A DNA stretch of 28,409 nucleotides from Seison nebaliae (Eukaryota > Rotifera > Pararotatoria > Seisonacea > Seisonidae): NCBI GenBank assembly GCA_023231475.1, contig JALJEE010000856.1, positions 1 to 28,409 of the forward strand, read 5' to 3'. The position numbers and the translations under genes were made by a program. The notes below the pieces were generated by a model. It was not told the origin of the DNA, searched no databases, and saw only the letters and a program-made list of their open reading frames with translations. Shown in pieces: positions 9,396 to 22,280 of this stretch (its first letter is position 1; each line of letters starts with the position of its first letter).

Positions 9396-10682
9396 CTATA
9401 ATTTAAGGATCATGGATCATTCCCCCCAGCCCTAATCGGAACATTAACTAATCAGGTCTCAATGCTTGAAATGTCAATACAAAACGTCATTATGATACTC
9501 AATTAAAAAATTCAATAAATTGTCTAAAATAATGAAAAACATTCTCAATTTTATCCAATTTTTTTTTGTTTTGCCATTAAAATTTTTAAAATATTTTTTC
9601 AAAAAACAATTTTATTATTTATATTTGACACTACTATTAAATATCGATAATTGTTTATTTTGTTAGTTTAAAAGTTGAATTTATAATAATATTAGAAATC
9701 ACTTCAAACTCACCGTTATTGAATAGGAACTCTGAAAGTGCTGCAAGAAAACTTTTTGAAATTTACGACTATTGAGAGATGGATGTCTTTTAAAATTTCA
9801 GGAACATCACATGTATCAGATAGATAGAAAGGGCTTTTAATTGGGCGCTAACAAATGTTTGAATAATAGAAGAAATATGTTGTGGTTTGGTAAAACGAAT
9901 GTTGGACAGTTTCTTATTATTCTCTAAATGTACAAATCAGCCAAGTGTGACCGAAGTGGAGATGGAGCGAATCGTTTCAATAAGAAATTGCTCGATAACC
10001 AATTGTTTGTTCACTTAGTGTGCCTTCTATCTACTTCGCAAATGGCGGAGAAGACACATTATTCGTTCTTATTTCATAATTTGTTTTCGCTAATTATCTC
10101 ATTTGTGGAGCTGATCTCATCTGGTCGGTTAGGAAACGACGTCTCGTTAGAGGTTATTCTAATTCTATTAGTAGTCATAAATGTATTGGGTGAGATGGAG
10201 AGAAGGCAGGTGAAGGGTTCAGTGTGTGGTCATGTGTCATGAGACTCCGATTATCGTCCCAGTATATTTCCCATCGTCGATTTGATTTCGAGAATTTCAT
10301 TTCGAGAATTTGATTTATATGAAATGATTAATAGAATGGAAAGTTTGGGAGAAGAAGTATTTTGAGGAGAATGTAAATTGTCAATCATTTGATTTTGATG
10401 AACTGATTGATAATTGGTGGGGAAATGTGTCATGGTAATTATGGGAATGATGATGAAGATCATTAAAACGGAGAGAGTGAAAGGAGGAAAAGATGGGAGG
10501 GGGATTGATTGGAAAGAATGTGCAAATATCTTCATGAAATTGGGAAATGATTCATGAATGTTTATCGATTAGAAAGTTGGACAGCGGATGAATGGTAAGG
10601 AAAATAGGTAAGTCGAAATGAACGCACTCAAGCCTTTCTTATTTTTGAGGGGAAATTTGTTACGTGGAGAGTGTAGTCGGCG

Positions 10683-10713
10683 AGAAGGAGAAGAAGAAGA
10701 AGAAGAAGAAGAA
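10683..10713. repeat. (GAA)n microsatellite
   Basis: About ten uninterrupted or near-uninterrupted GAA/GAG units in the spacer, outside any supported coding region. Confidence 0.85.
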
Positions 10714-12151
10714 TAGGCTATAATTATCCATTTCTGTCCAACTTTCAACAATATCCAACCGATATTAACGTTACTATTTCTTTATCATGATGAGACATAG
10801 TGAAAGCGATAAACTGCTCAAAAAACAATGTCACATTGTCGTCTGAATTGAATTGAAGTTTCTCGTTTAGCCACCTACTTAACTGAATGACTAACTGGTA
10901 ATGGATGGATGAATATCATGATAAAATTGACAATCACTATGAACGAAAGTTAAAAGAAATTATAGGACAACGATACACGACAACCACGATGACAATAATG
11001 TCAATTATTATTCTCCCCCAACTACAATTTTCAATTTCTTGAAAAATGAAAGGAAAGTCAAACAGTATGTAGGGGAGGACATGGTGAGTATATAGCGAAA
11101 TTGAGAGTTGCATCTGAAAAAATTAGGAAAGATAATTAATTAAAAAATGAAAAGTTTGATAGATTTGGGGTGAATCGATTAGTCAGTTAGATACCGTGGT
11201 TCTCATTTGTTTTGAATGAGAAAATTCATTTGGATTGATATGTTCTCCTCTCAACATATTGAGTAACATGACATTCTCTCGATATGATGACAGTTGTCTT
11301 ATCTAATCATGTATCTCGCCAATCAATCGGTGAACTAATCAATCAATTAATCAATCATTGAATTATTCATAATAATCATCCATCATGATAATCGAAGATG
11401 ATCCCAAATAAAATGAAGTATCTCGAAACAATAAATTGAAATTGAAATTCATATCATTTTTCATTCATCAATTCTCTCAAACATTTGAAACAATAATGCC
11501 TTCCTATTCTACCTACAACATAGGACAGCTCAGAAAACGGAGACGAAGAAGAATAAGAAGTGGCAGAAGGAAATTCGTAAGAGGTATTAGGGTGGTGATG
11601 GTGGTTATATATTATATGCATATCTTAGGAATACCTTTGAACTCGATTGGCAACCATTATTCATCTAACACAATGTAATGACAAATTATTGATCTGATAA
11701 AATCTTCATTCAATACATCCCATTGGGAGGAAGATCACCATATAAATGTAGCTCAATTTAGCGTCATAATTGTGTCAGTAAAGTATTTTTTTTTGAATTT
11801 TTGAAAGGGACTTCTTCCTCATCCGTTATAGAATCGATTGATAGGGAGGCGTTGAAGGAAGGAAAGCTTAGGTAGTTCAGACATTATTGGTATCTCCATC
11901 TAAAACATAAGGAGACAGTGTAAATACATTAATAACGATAGGAAGAATTTTGTTTTATAGTGAGCGTCATTCTTCTTTTGAATTTGTTTATTGTTTCACC
12001 TTTCCAACTCTTCTCCCCAATCCTCAACTACATCTGACATCATTTAACAATCGTCCCACCAATTGAGGACATTAAATAAGTTTGAGGTGACGACGAAGAA
12101 GTGTAAGAAAAGAAGATTCACTTTTTCTAAAGAAAATTGAAATTGAATTGA

Positions 12152-13309
12152 ATGAAAAAAATGCTTTCCGATTATAGATATTATTCGACAGTTATGACTA
12201 CGCAGATCGATAATAATCTGATGGAGACACACGATATGGACGGAGAAGTGAATAGTAATGTCAATATCGTTGTGCCATCAAAAACGCCAGAGATGGAATT
12301 ACAAATGAAACAACCAACTAATGAGAAAAAGAACGGTACGTCCATCAATATGAAGAACAGTAAAATAAGTTCAAATGAACAATATTCAAATAGTAACAAC
12401 AACAACAACAACAACAATAATAATAATACGAATAACGAGAAATCATATGGAATGGGAAATGAGAAGAAAATGAATAGACGTTATCAGGATTATCATGAAA
12501 TGATGAAAGATGGAACGATGACTAATAATAAATATGAGCGACAATTTATGACATATGTTAGTGACAATACTAACAATGGTAATCGAACGAATAATTCAAC
12601 GGATTTTCTTAATACCGTTACACCATCAAATTTCGTTAAAGGAAATTTTAATAGTCATTTCCAAAATTGTTATCTTCAACAACCAGTTCAACAATCGAAC
12701 ATGCAACGAACACAAACAATTGGACAACATACTTATCAAATGCCACCATTTTATCGAACACGTACTCAACCTGAAGCAGTTGCTCAATGTCTGATGTATC
12801 AGTCGCAACAATCTCAATTGAATCGACAAAGTGCCATGTCTTACATGAATGGTCAACATATGACGAATCAATTGGGAGAGAATAATGAAATGAAATCATT
12901 TCAACAACGATTCCTTCCTCAAAACAAACAATTTGCATTATCAAAAGATTGTATGAAACTGAAAACGACCATCAACCAAAACCGTCAATTGATACCACAA
13001 CCCATTCAACAACCATCTCAACGCCAACAACAACAGCAAACTGTTCAACAACAAATTCAGACAAGCCATAACATTCCATATAATGTGGAACAGTTGCAAA
13101 CGAATATGAGTCCAACGGCTCCTCAACAATTAGGTCCCCAAATGATTCCACCAATTATGCCAACGACAAATCAACAAATTAATACACAACAATTAATTCA
13201 AGATCAGCCAATCACTGTTCCCACTATTCCATCAGTTGTACCTCAATATCAATCACAACAACAACCAACACAAATTACCCCAGTACAACAACAACAACAA
13301 CCACATCAG

Positions 13310-13354
<45 letters not shown>

Positions 13355-14698
13355 GGTCATCAATCTTTACAACATTCTTATCGACAGAATCAACCGAAAG
13401 TCTCTCAACACGAACGATTCAAATCGGTTCCAAATAAGAAGAATTTCTTGAATAATGCTTACTCATTTAGTGATGGAAAGAACGATGGAACTTTATCAGT
13501 ATCCAATAATAATCCTTTAGTAAAAACGGATTATGTTGATCGAAATCCTTCAATGCAAAAAGTGATTAATGAATTATCAGAATTACACTTGAAAAATCGA
13601 CCATCAACCGAAGTTACATCTCGGCAACAACAACAACAGCACCAACAGCAACAGCAGCAACAACAGCAACAACCGATATTAGATGATGTTGTTTATGAGA
13701 AGAGTGTTAATTTGACTGATGGGACTGGAATGGAACAATCAATTCGGAATTCGGTTAGTTCTCATTTGCCAACCGATCAGTTCCAAATGACTAAATATCC
13801 AGCTATTCCATCTTATGATTATACGAAGAATATTGATGCATACCAGACGAATGCCAATGTTTATTCTTTTGCTTATCCGCAAGAGATGACTAATAATAAT
13901 AATAATAATAATAGTAATAATAATAATAATGTTCATTCAGTTCCTCAACATCTCCCACAACAACTCTCCCAATCACAGGCGTATTGTTATGGAACTAATT
14001 CGTTGAATCGCCATCGAAATACGAATGTTCAATGTGAAATTGAACCTCCAATTCCATCAGTCAATGATCCATTGGTGACTGTGGATGGTGAGAATGTTCA
14101 TCATCGGAAGACGGCATTCAAGAAAGCTCTTCTTAGCAAATTGATTGAGAAACATCCAGAGCTCGTTTCACTTTACAAAAAAGGTGACTACGAGTTAAGA
14201 CGTGATGGTCATAAAGCCATTCTGATATTCGACGAAGCTAAATTGAAGAAGGAGAAGAGTGAAAATCAACATGGACGGAAAGTGGCGAATGAAACTCTCC
14301 CAGAAGATGGCAATGATTTAAATGATCAATCACTCTATTCTAATAATGATTCGGATGAAGCGGATGAGGAGGTCAGTAACATCAACAAAGTCCAATTGAA
14401 AAATGATGAAAAACATCAAAACCATTTTTCTTATAACAAATCGAAGAAAGAGAAAGTACCAATCGTTAATCAGAAGAATGATAAAGAGATCGTTCATAAC
14501 TATGATGAACAATCAGAGGACAATGAAGATGATGATGATGATGAAGATGATGGCGACGAAGACCAAGAAGAAGTAGATTATGAAGAAGATGATGACGAAG
14601 AAGAAGATGATGATGACGAAGATGATGAAATTGATCAAAATATTGATGATGAATTTGACGAAGAATTAATTCAAAATGGAGAAGAAGAAGAAGAAGAA

Positions 14699-14730
<32 letters not shown>

Positions 14731-16854
14731 AGAGGAGGATGATGAAATTGAAGATGAGGAAGTGGAAGAAGATGCTGAAATTGAAGAACAACCACGAGAT
14801 ATGGGAATTGGGATGGAAGTGAATAATCAGAATGAAATCCATCACAAAATCGATGATTCCAAAGAGAAGAAGAGAGAAAAAATTGACAATTATAAATCGT
14901 TGAAAAGTTCATTGAAAAAGACGAAGAAATATCGGAATGATAAACCTAAAAAAGTAATAAACGAAGAAGAAAGTGAATTATTCCCAAATCGTCATCATGG
15001 TTATCATCATCATAATCATCATCATTATTCTCATCGACATTATCGTCGTCGTTCCGACAAAGTGTCAGAGGATGCAATAGAGGAGAAGATTGACGAAAGG
15101 AAAACATCGAATGATTCTGATGAACATTCTAACGATAAATTGAATAAGTTATCAGTAAAAGAATCGAATAAATTATTGAAAGGGAAATATATGTTCATTG
15201 AAAAAGAAGCGAAGAAATTGCCGAAATCATATCAACTTCCTCCTATTCATCGAAAGAATAAAACTGGAAAGAAAGTTTCGAAAACTTCCGATTTGTTATA
15301 CGATGTGGATTGTGGAAATATGATGGAGAAGATTCCATCGTATGAAACGAAAGATGATTTGGTAACGATTGATCCGATTAATGTGAACGGACCAGGAACT
15401 ACAACATCAGGACCGGCGAGACGATGGAAATTTGAGGAAAAATATCGATCAGTGATCGATAATCCGAAAGTGCCCGATTATGATCAAGTCTACAATTTCC
15501 CAGTTGATTATGTGCGACGACGACATCGTAGTAATCGATATCATACCATTGGTTTGAGTAGTAAAAGGAAATCATATATGAATGATTCCACACAACATTT
15601 GTTACCATCGAATTTGAATGATTTTCAATACGAGGAGATCATTTATCCACAAGAGACATTGAAGAAACGTCCATATTCATCGAGAATTATGTCGTCGATG
15701 GATGAAACGAATTTTCCACAAACTCAACTACCATCAAAAGATTCCTCATCAAAAAATAAACAACCACTTTCAACGACCAATGAACAAGAGGAGAAAGAGA
15801 AACATACGAAACAAATTCCCGCCGAATCCGAAGAAACATTAGACAAATCGAAGAAAGTCGACCAAAAAACTACTAAAGAAAATGGAGAAAGTTATTAATA
15901 ATTTTATTCTCTTTCAAAATTCATCTCAAATTCAATTAAATTTTATTTTTTATCATGTAGATTTCGATCGTAAAACTAAACAAAAACAACAACAATCCCA
16001 ACCACCCGAACAAGTTCAACAGACGGAGAAGATGAATCTTAATGAAAAATCGACAACATCGACAGTTCCATTTTTGGGTTGTTTGATAATTTATAGAATT
16101 CTATCTTTCTTTTTAGAATAATCGTATTACTTATGGAAATATTTGTGAGGCATTCCGAATGGTAAAGAAGAATATTGATGGAATATTGTTTGGAGTGAAT
16201 TTGGTAGATGTATTACAAGAATTGAATATTCATTATTCAGATGATGAATTAATCTGTCTGAAACAGGAGAATTTCGTTCGAGGTTCCCAATTTCCTCTCA
16301 ATTCATTAGAAAATCTAATTTAAAATTTTTCTCATTATTTAGATGATCTCCCATTGACGAAAGCGATTATCGTACACTTTCTCAAGAATATTGGCATTTA
16401 CAAACGACAGAAACTCTATTCTACTGACTATTATCGAGGAAATCGTCGAAAAAGTCTTGGTCGACTAATGGTCAATCAATTCAATCAACCAATTCAACCA
16501 TCGGATGACATTAATCAAAAACATACTTCCTTATCAATGATGACATCATCCGAGAATTCCATATTTCCTACATCAGCCTATCAAACTCAATTATCAACGT
16601 TTGATATTCAACAACAACAACAACAACAACAACAATCACAATCACAATTGCAACAACCGCAACAATATCAGCAACAACAACAACAACAACAAACATTGAA
16701 TATCAATTCATTTTCTCCCATTAATTTCAATCCATATACTCAACAACAACAACAACAACAACAACAACAGTTATATCAAATGCCTTTACAACAAACAATG
16801 ACGATACCAATCCGACCAGTTCTCAGTGTGTTCAATAATATTTCTGGATTTTAA
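12152..16854 (+). CDS. Large polyQ/polyN/acidic protein, unrecognised
   Basis: Four exons: 12152-15890, 15961-16064, 16117-16282 and 16343-16854. All phases close, giving about 1506 aa. Much of it is low complexity: polyN (about residues 81-92 and 585-595), long polyQ from CAA repeats near 13300-13355 and again in exon 4, an Asp/Glu stretch at 14516-14770 and a His-rich patch at 14990-15040. Three stretches look folded: one around HHRKTAFKKALLSKLIEKHP (about 14100-14260); one around RRWKFEEKYRSVIDNP (about 15420-15560); and a C-terminal block spread over exons 3-4 (ITYGNICEAF..., then PLTKAIIVHFLKNIGIYKRQ). The splitting of the last block across spliced exons in one frame argues that the introns are real. 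The composition suggests a nuclear regulatory or condensate-forming protein, but that is inference; I do not recognise an orthologue. The start is the first Met of the open frame; a Met at 12194 is an alternative. Confidence 0.75.
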
Positions 16855-17749
16855 ATTTGAATGTTCCAAAAGAATAGATCGATCAATTGACAAATATATT
16901 TCCGTCTCCTCTCCATTTCCACAACATTTTCATTTTCCATTCCATTCTCATCATGATTGATCTTTTTCATTCTTTAAAAATTCTTTTATTCCAAAAATTA
17001 ACAATTTCTTTTTATTTCAAATATTTCCTTTTTGCAACGACTAATTTAACTTTCAACTCAATTCTCTCTCTTTCATTCTCATCTTTTTTAACAGAAGAAA
17101 AAAATTATGATTTTTCCTTCTCTCATTCTCATTTCATTTACATTCGTTCCCATCACGAAATTCGCCATTAACATTTCCTCACATATTTCTCAAAATTTAT
17201 TTTTTCTTCCTTTTCTCCCATTTTCTTCCTCTCCGTTTCCCAAACGCCTTCGCCCATCAACTTTATCAATCACCGTTCTAATTGTCGTAATCATGAGAAA
17301 AGTTGTCCTTTTCTCCTTTCACTCGGCGATAGTTACTTAATTAACTCCCAAACTTACATCTTCTTTTTTTACATCTTTCATTTGTTTCTAAAAATTAAAT
17401 TCTTACTTAATTTCCATTGCATAAGAAAGATAAAAAAGAAGAAAAACCAAAAAGTTTATTTGAACAGAAAGTAGAAATAATCTATAAAAATTTACATATA
17501 ATAAGACGAATAATCAATAAATAAATATCGTTTCATCATCAAATATGGAATGAGATGCTATCCAATATATGTGAATGAGATGTCTAAATAAGAAAAGAAA
17601 AGAGAAGAGAGAGAGAGAGAGATATTAAGGTGGGGAAGGAAAAGAATTTTGAATTTTTTTAGAAATTCTTTCTCTTCTTTTCTCACCGAGACACATAAAA
17701 AATAAAATTGGAAGAGAATTGTTTGAGAGAAAAAAAAATGGAAATTCTT
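16855..17749. other. Shared 3' flank of convergent genes
   Basis: About 900 nt between the stops of the large polyQ gene and EEA1: T-rich on the left, A-rich in the middle. Contains AATAAA on the plus strand at 17516-17521, AATAAA on the minus strand at 17455-17460, and a GA microsatellite at about 17602-17622. The two signals would make the 3' UTRs overlap. No gene is supported here. Confidence 0.5.
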
Positions 17750-20117
17750 TTAAGAATTCTTCGAGATTTCTTCACTTTTCGAATTATACAGAGACGATTG
17801 ACATCGACGACAAATTCTCAACATCTTCTTTCCAATTGTCGTCGAATGGATGGTGCAATCGCCGCAGAATATTCGTCCGCACAATCGACAATGATGTTTC
17901 CTCGTCGACAGATTGAATTGTTTTCGACATCCTAAACAATTATCAGTCACATCATTCTCCATCCAATGAACTTCACCAGCCACACATTTCTACAACGACA
18001 ATTTTTCATTTAACATTCGAGGGGAATTGAAGAAAACTTTAAGAATTTCATTTTCTCTTTGGAGACCTTCGAATCCTTTCTTCCACTCCTTCAAATCGTC
18101 CATCGTCTCATCAATTTGTTTTCTGTATTTTTCTTGTTCTCCGTTCGCTATACAAAGTGAAACTTTGAGATGATCTCGTTCATTTTTGAAATTCTTTAAT
18201 CTTTGTTCGATATCTATAAACATTAAAAAGATGATAATTACAGATGGATATCATATAATGGAAGAATGATTAAATAAGAAGAAATTGAAACTTTTCTTCT
18301 CATTAATCGATTGACGTTCGTTGTCAATCGAATTTTTATAAAGTAATTTCAAATCGATTAATTGTAGAGATAATTCCTTCTTTTCTTCATCAATCAAAGA
18401 AATATTTTGAGAGATATCTCTCAATCTTTCTAACAACATTATCGTCTTATTTTGATAAAGATTTCGAATGGATTCATGTTCGTTCATTTGGGAAGTGGTC
18501 CGACATAAATGAGAATTCTTCTCTTTCAATTCATTCAATTGTCTTTGATTAATTTGAAGTTGATTTTGAGTGGTGAATAATTCACTTTCACTCACATCCA
18601 ATTTACTTGTTAATTGTTGAACGAATTGATTGAGTTGTTCTTTCTCCTTCATTTCTTCTTCGAGCAGTTCTTCATTTTTGTTTAAACGTTTCTCACAAAC
18701 TGCTAAACTATCATTCAATACTTTCTTCATTTCTTCTTTACTTCCTTTCTCTCGTCTTAATTCGTCCTCCAATTTCTTTACTAACAATTCGTATTTCCGT
18801 TTCGTTTCTTTCAAATCATTACAAACCACTAACTGGAAAATGAGAATTAATTTCAATTAGAGATGAGAAATGTTCACCTTATCTTCCGACAGTCTCTCTA
18901 CTCGTTCTTCAATCTTATTGAATTGTGAAGAGAAATCATTGACGAGATAATCATTCGACTGATTAAGTATGATGAGTTCTCGTTCCATTTCATTGGAATA
19001 TTCACTGAATGTTTGTTCGCCATCTAATGAAAGGAAATTGATATCATTCCCCATCTTCTCAAATAATTTCGATCGAAGATAATTCAATTCATTCTCCTCT
19101 GATAATTGAATGGAATCGATTGAATTTGTTCGATTAATCAATAATCGATTTGCTGACCATCCACTCGCGGTAGTAGCGGTAGATTTCTGATTTTGTAGTT
19201 GTAGATCCATATCCGTCATCTGATCATCTGTCAGAAGAGATTTGGTGAATTGAGAGATATCCGATTCATTATAACCGGTATCGGATGATAATAACGGATT
19301 CGATAATTCATTTGCTGTTGTACAATTATTACTGTTGTTATTATTATTGTTGTCGATATTGGAAGATTTGGAATGTTTTTGTAAAAGATAAATTAAATGT
19401 CGATTTTGACGTTTTAATGATTCGCATTCCTTCCAATTAAAATATGAGAACATTCTCCAATTATCGATGGAATTCTTCTCATTCGTAAATTTCACTTCTT
19501 CATTAGTCTCATAATCACAATGACTCTCATCATCATCATCATCATTATTATTATTATTATTTTTTTTTTCCTCATAATTTGGATGACAATCTGATGGATT
19601 GAAAGATGGAGGTGATGTTGATGGAATAATATGATCAATCAAATATTGATCATTTAATAATCGTTTCATATTCTCTTCTTCACATTCTTTTTTATTCGAA
19701 TCATCTTTCTTCACTTTATTCACGTCAATCATATTCGATGAATTCGTCGGAATTTTATGCATCTCTTGAAAATGCTCAAGTAATGTTGTTGCGTCGTTCA
19801 TTGTAATGAAACATTGTGGACAAACGAAACCCTTTATAAACGAACTGTCAACAATCCAAAAGAAAGATAAGTCAAATAACAGAACAAATTACTCCATCAT
19901 TCTCCTCCGTTGTCGTCATCGCCGTTGACGTTATTGGAGGAGGAGCATTAGTCTGCGAATGAATAACTATATCGGTCGTTGTTACCGGTCTCGTCGAGAC
20001 AACGTTCTGTTAAATTAGGAAACAACATATTTTCCAACTGAATTTTTTCAAAAATGTTTTCAGAAAAAAAACCTTTTCACATTTCGAGAAGGAAGAGAAG
20101 AATGAAGATCGTTTCAT
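17750..20117 (-). CDS. EEA1, early endosome tether (short form)
   Basis: Exons in gene order: 20073-20117, 19893-20006, 18878-19831, 18292-18832, 18038-18213, 17750-17989; total about 689 aa. The layout matches EEA1. There is a short N-terminal tail, a C2H2 finger (GFVCPQC...H...H, about residues 54-78; the Rab5-binding site in EEA1), a long coiled-coil rich in Glu/Lys/Gln, and a C-terminal FYVE domain (about 619-670). The FYVE domain has all key parts: WMEND, RKHHCR, four CxxC pairs and RIC. Known role: binds PI3P and Rab5 to tether early endosomes. It is about half the length of human EEA1 (1411 aa), mostly through a shorter coiled coil. An Asn/Asp-rich insert lies after the finger. The second intron needs an AAG acceptor to keep phase; a CAG 16 nt upstream would break frame, so that junction is the least sure. 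Confidence 0.88.
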
Positions 20118-21647
20118 TATCGCATTCTCATTTCTAGATTGCTTAGCGAAGAGAAAGAAAGAAGTAGAAATAAAATGACTTTCCAATTCTCATTCAAAAA
20201 TTTCCTTTCAAATCTCTCCTATGACGATGACAATAAAAAATTAGATTAGGAAAAAATATCGAATAAACAGCAAAAAAAAATAAAAATAAAAAACTGACGA
20301 CTTCTCCCTACGCTAATACTTTGAATTAATCATCTTTTCTTCTTCTCATTTTATCCACTTTCTCATTTCTTCCAATTTAACAAACGACGATCAAACACAA
20401 CATATAAACAAGAAATTATTTAAAGGAAATTCATTAGAACAACAATCGAGAAAACCGAAATAGGAATTCGTTATTAAGAATTGAAATAATTTTCAATCTT
20501 GCTTATTGCGTCAACGAAACAATCTTTCCATTTCCATTCACCTCTTCATAACCTAGATTGTAGACAATTCTAGTCATTGGTATGGATATCTCACATACAG
20601 GTCTACGTCGAATTATCGAGAAACACTGTCCAGATGTTTCACCATTCTCCATAGATGAATTTAATCCAGCTCGATCATGTCATTCGGAAATGTCTCCCTA
20701 AATCTCTTATCCTAATCCGAATATACCAGTCATTTTATTCTTGTTAGAATAGGAAATCATGAATACTTTCAATATTATTATTAAACTAAACTAATATTAT
20801 TAATCACTTATCCCTCTTTAATGGAATTTCTCTTTAACTCAATTTTAAGAAGGAAATAATCAAATTAATTTTGTTGCTCATTTCTGTCTATTTATTTATG
20901 GAGTGGAAAACAAATGACAATTTGCTTGTATAAATGTGAAATATAAACCATCAAATAAAGTTAATATCACCGATAATAACCAATTAATAATCAAGATAAT
21001 AAATACTAAACTGCACTAAACGTAATAAATCAAATTATTATAATAATATAGTTGAGAGGAAATGTCAAATATAAATATGAATCAATTAATGAAATAAAAA
21101 TTATTAATGTAATTTCCTATTAATGCTCATTGGTCTAATGTCATTCTGTGTTTACAATGAGCTTGTAAGATGAGTCATCAGTCATCTTCATCTTCCTCCA
21201 ATACCAAATAATAGAAGAATTAACTTAACTGTGTTATATTAAATTTATCATATAATAATCATTAAACAATACCAATAACATACATTTATGTTCTTCGAAA
21301 ATTAAGCAATATTAGGATTGTCAATATTAATTGTTAGTTTCCTTGAATTTTTTCCAACTTTCCAACCGTATCACCAATATCAGCCGTCAAAATCAGATAA
21401 AAATAACTTTATCTAAAATTGATATAATATGATATAATTTGGATGATTATCAATGTTGGTTTGATATAAGGCCATAAATTTTTTTCTTTTTACTCTTCCT
21501 AAAAAGTAAAAAGTGTTTGTTGGGGATGTGTAATTGGGATAACCTCATCTATTCACAATGATTATGGGGGGAGGTGGAGAAGAGTAAAAATGTGAAATTT
21601 TCATCAAATCAAATCATAAGCATTCAGAGAGTTTTTATTAAAATTGG
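20118..21647. other. Divergent spacer between EEA1 and GET1/WRB
   Basis: About 1.5 kb, very AT-rich, holding the two divergent promoters. The only stretch that stands out is the less AT-rich island at 20503-20701, listed separately. I see no clear TATA box for either gene. Confidence 0.5.
20503..20701. other. Small island with short frames on both strands
   Basis: A less AT-rich patch in a very AT-rich spacer. On the minus strand a frame of 49 codons (ATG 20650-20652, stop 20503-20505) contains GQCFSIIRRRPVCEISIP. On the plus strand a frame of 39 codons (ATG 20582-20584, stop 20699-20701) contains GLRRIIEKHCPDVSPFSIDE and follows an AG acceptor-like site. The two overlap and at most one is likely to code. 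It could be an exon, a small gene or a coding remnant. I do not recognise either peptide. Confidence 0.3.
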
Positions 21648-22187
21648 ATGGACAATTTAATCAAAGTGAACGTGACGGGTGTATTTTACAGCATTTGGTT
21701 CGTCATTTTCCACATTTGGTTCAATGGGAACATGATGAGGAAGATTGACGAATGGTTGTGGGCCGAGTCGAAGGGTGAGAAGAATTTGCGGGAGAAACTT
21801 AACAAATTAAAATCGTCGTTGATTGACGCGAATAATTTCGTAAGTCAGAGTAAGATCCGACGAAAAATCATTCAGGTGGAAAGTGAATTAGAAAATGATT
21901 TTGAGAAGAAGAAACTTGTGTTCAATTCGAAACGTTACGCTCTCAATCATTTCCTGAAAGTTGTGGTGCCTCTTCTACATTATTGGATTATTCATCGATA
22001 TTATTTAGATGGCGCTGTCATATTCACCCTAAATTCTTCCTTATTTTATCCCTTTTTTCTCAATTCTCACAAGCAGTTCATTTATATTCCTTTCTATTTT
22101 TTCATTGGAATGACATTTCATTTCATCACTTCTTTTAAATCATCAATCTATCAATATTTATTGGAGAAAAATGAAAAGAAATCTTAA
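21648..22187 (+). CDS. GET1/WRB-like receptor for tail-anchored proteins
   Basis: Single exon, 179 aa, close to the usual WRB length (174 aa). It has the GET1/WRB plan: TM1 (about 9-26), a charged cytosolic coiled coil (about 32-95) with SQSKIRRKIIQVESEL where WRB has its conserved ERKI segment, then TM2 (about 101-119) and TM3 (about 144-163). In the known pathway WRB with CAML forms the ER receptor that takes tail-anchored proteins from the TRC40/GET3 ATPase. The assignment rests on topology plus the coiled-coil signature; overall similarity is low, as is usual for this family. The next gene starts 93 nt after its stop on the same strand. Confidence 0.72.
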   Translation: MDNLIKVNVTGVFYSIWFVIFHIWFNGNMMRKIDEWLWAESKGEKNLREKLNKLKSSLIDANNFVSQSKIRRKIIQVESELENDFEKKKLVFNSKRYALNHFLKVVVPLLHYWIIHRYYLDGAVIFTLNSSLFYPFFLNSHKQFIYIPFYFFIGMTFHFITSFKSSIYQYLLEKNEKKS

Positions 22188-22221
22188 TTTTCCTTTTACA
22201 TCTCATTTACTCGATAAGAAG

Positions 22222-22257
22222 TTTCTCTTTTCTCTCTCAATTCAATTCCATCATCAG
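22222..22257 (+). promoter_or_regulatory. Acceptor-like pyrimidine tract before ATRAID
   Basis: A pyrimidine-rich stretch ending in CAG at 22255-22257 lies 23 nt before the ATRAID ATG, inside the 93-nt gap after the GET1/WRB stop. It looks like a splice acceptor with no donor in between. It could serve a trans-spliced leader, or an intron beginning in the upstream transcript. Inference only. Confidence 0.35.
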
Positions 22258-22280
22258 AAAGAAAATGAAATGAATTTAAA

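Larger units (their letters stand above)
8821..12151. other. Long spacer upstream of the polyQ gene
   Basis: About 3.3 kb with no gene I can support. Contents: an imperfect inverted repeat around 9063-9108 (TTTCGCGA / TCGCGAA), a foldback-like patch at 9225-9395, a (GAA)n run at 10683-10713 and a cluster of AATCAAT motifs at 11321-11360. The right part probably includes the promoter and 5' UTR of the large gene at 12152. The stretch 9930-10250 is less AT-rich and open in one frame, but it shows no family signature. Confidence 0.45.

Noticed and set aside
9928-10242. Plus-strand frame of 104 codons in a less AT-rich patch
   Set aside because: It has a hydrophobic C-terminal part but no signal peptide, no family motif and no splice context that would extend it.
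10251-10535. Minus-strand frame of 94 codons
   Set aside because: No motif; the composition looks like reverse-complemented spacer.
11436-11678. Plus-strand frame with an Arg-rich patch followed by GTAAGA
   Set aside because: Could be a 5' exon of the polyQ gene, but I find no in-phase acceptor that makes a better protein than the simple start at 12152.
14466-14912. Minus-strand Leu/His-rich frame inside the large gene
   Set aside because: Antisense image of the GAA/GAT acidic run.
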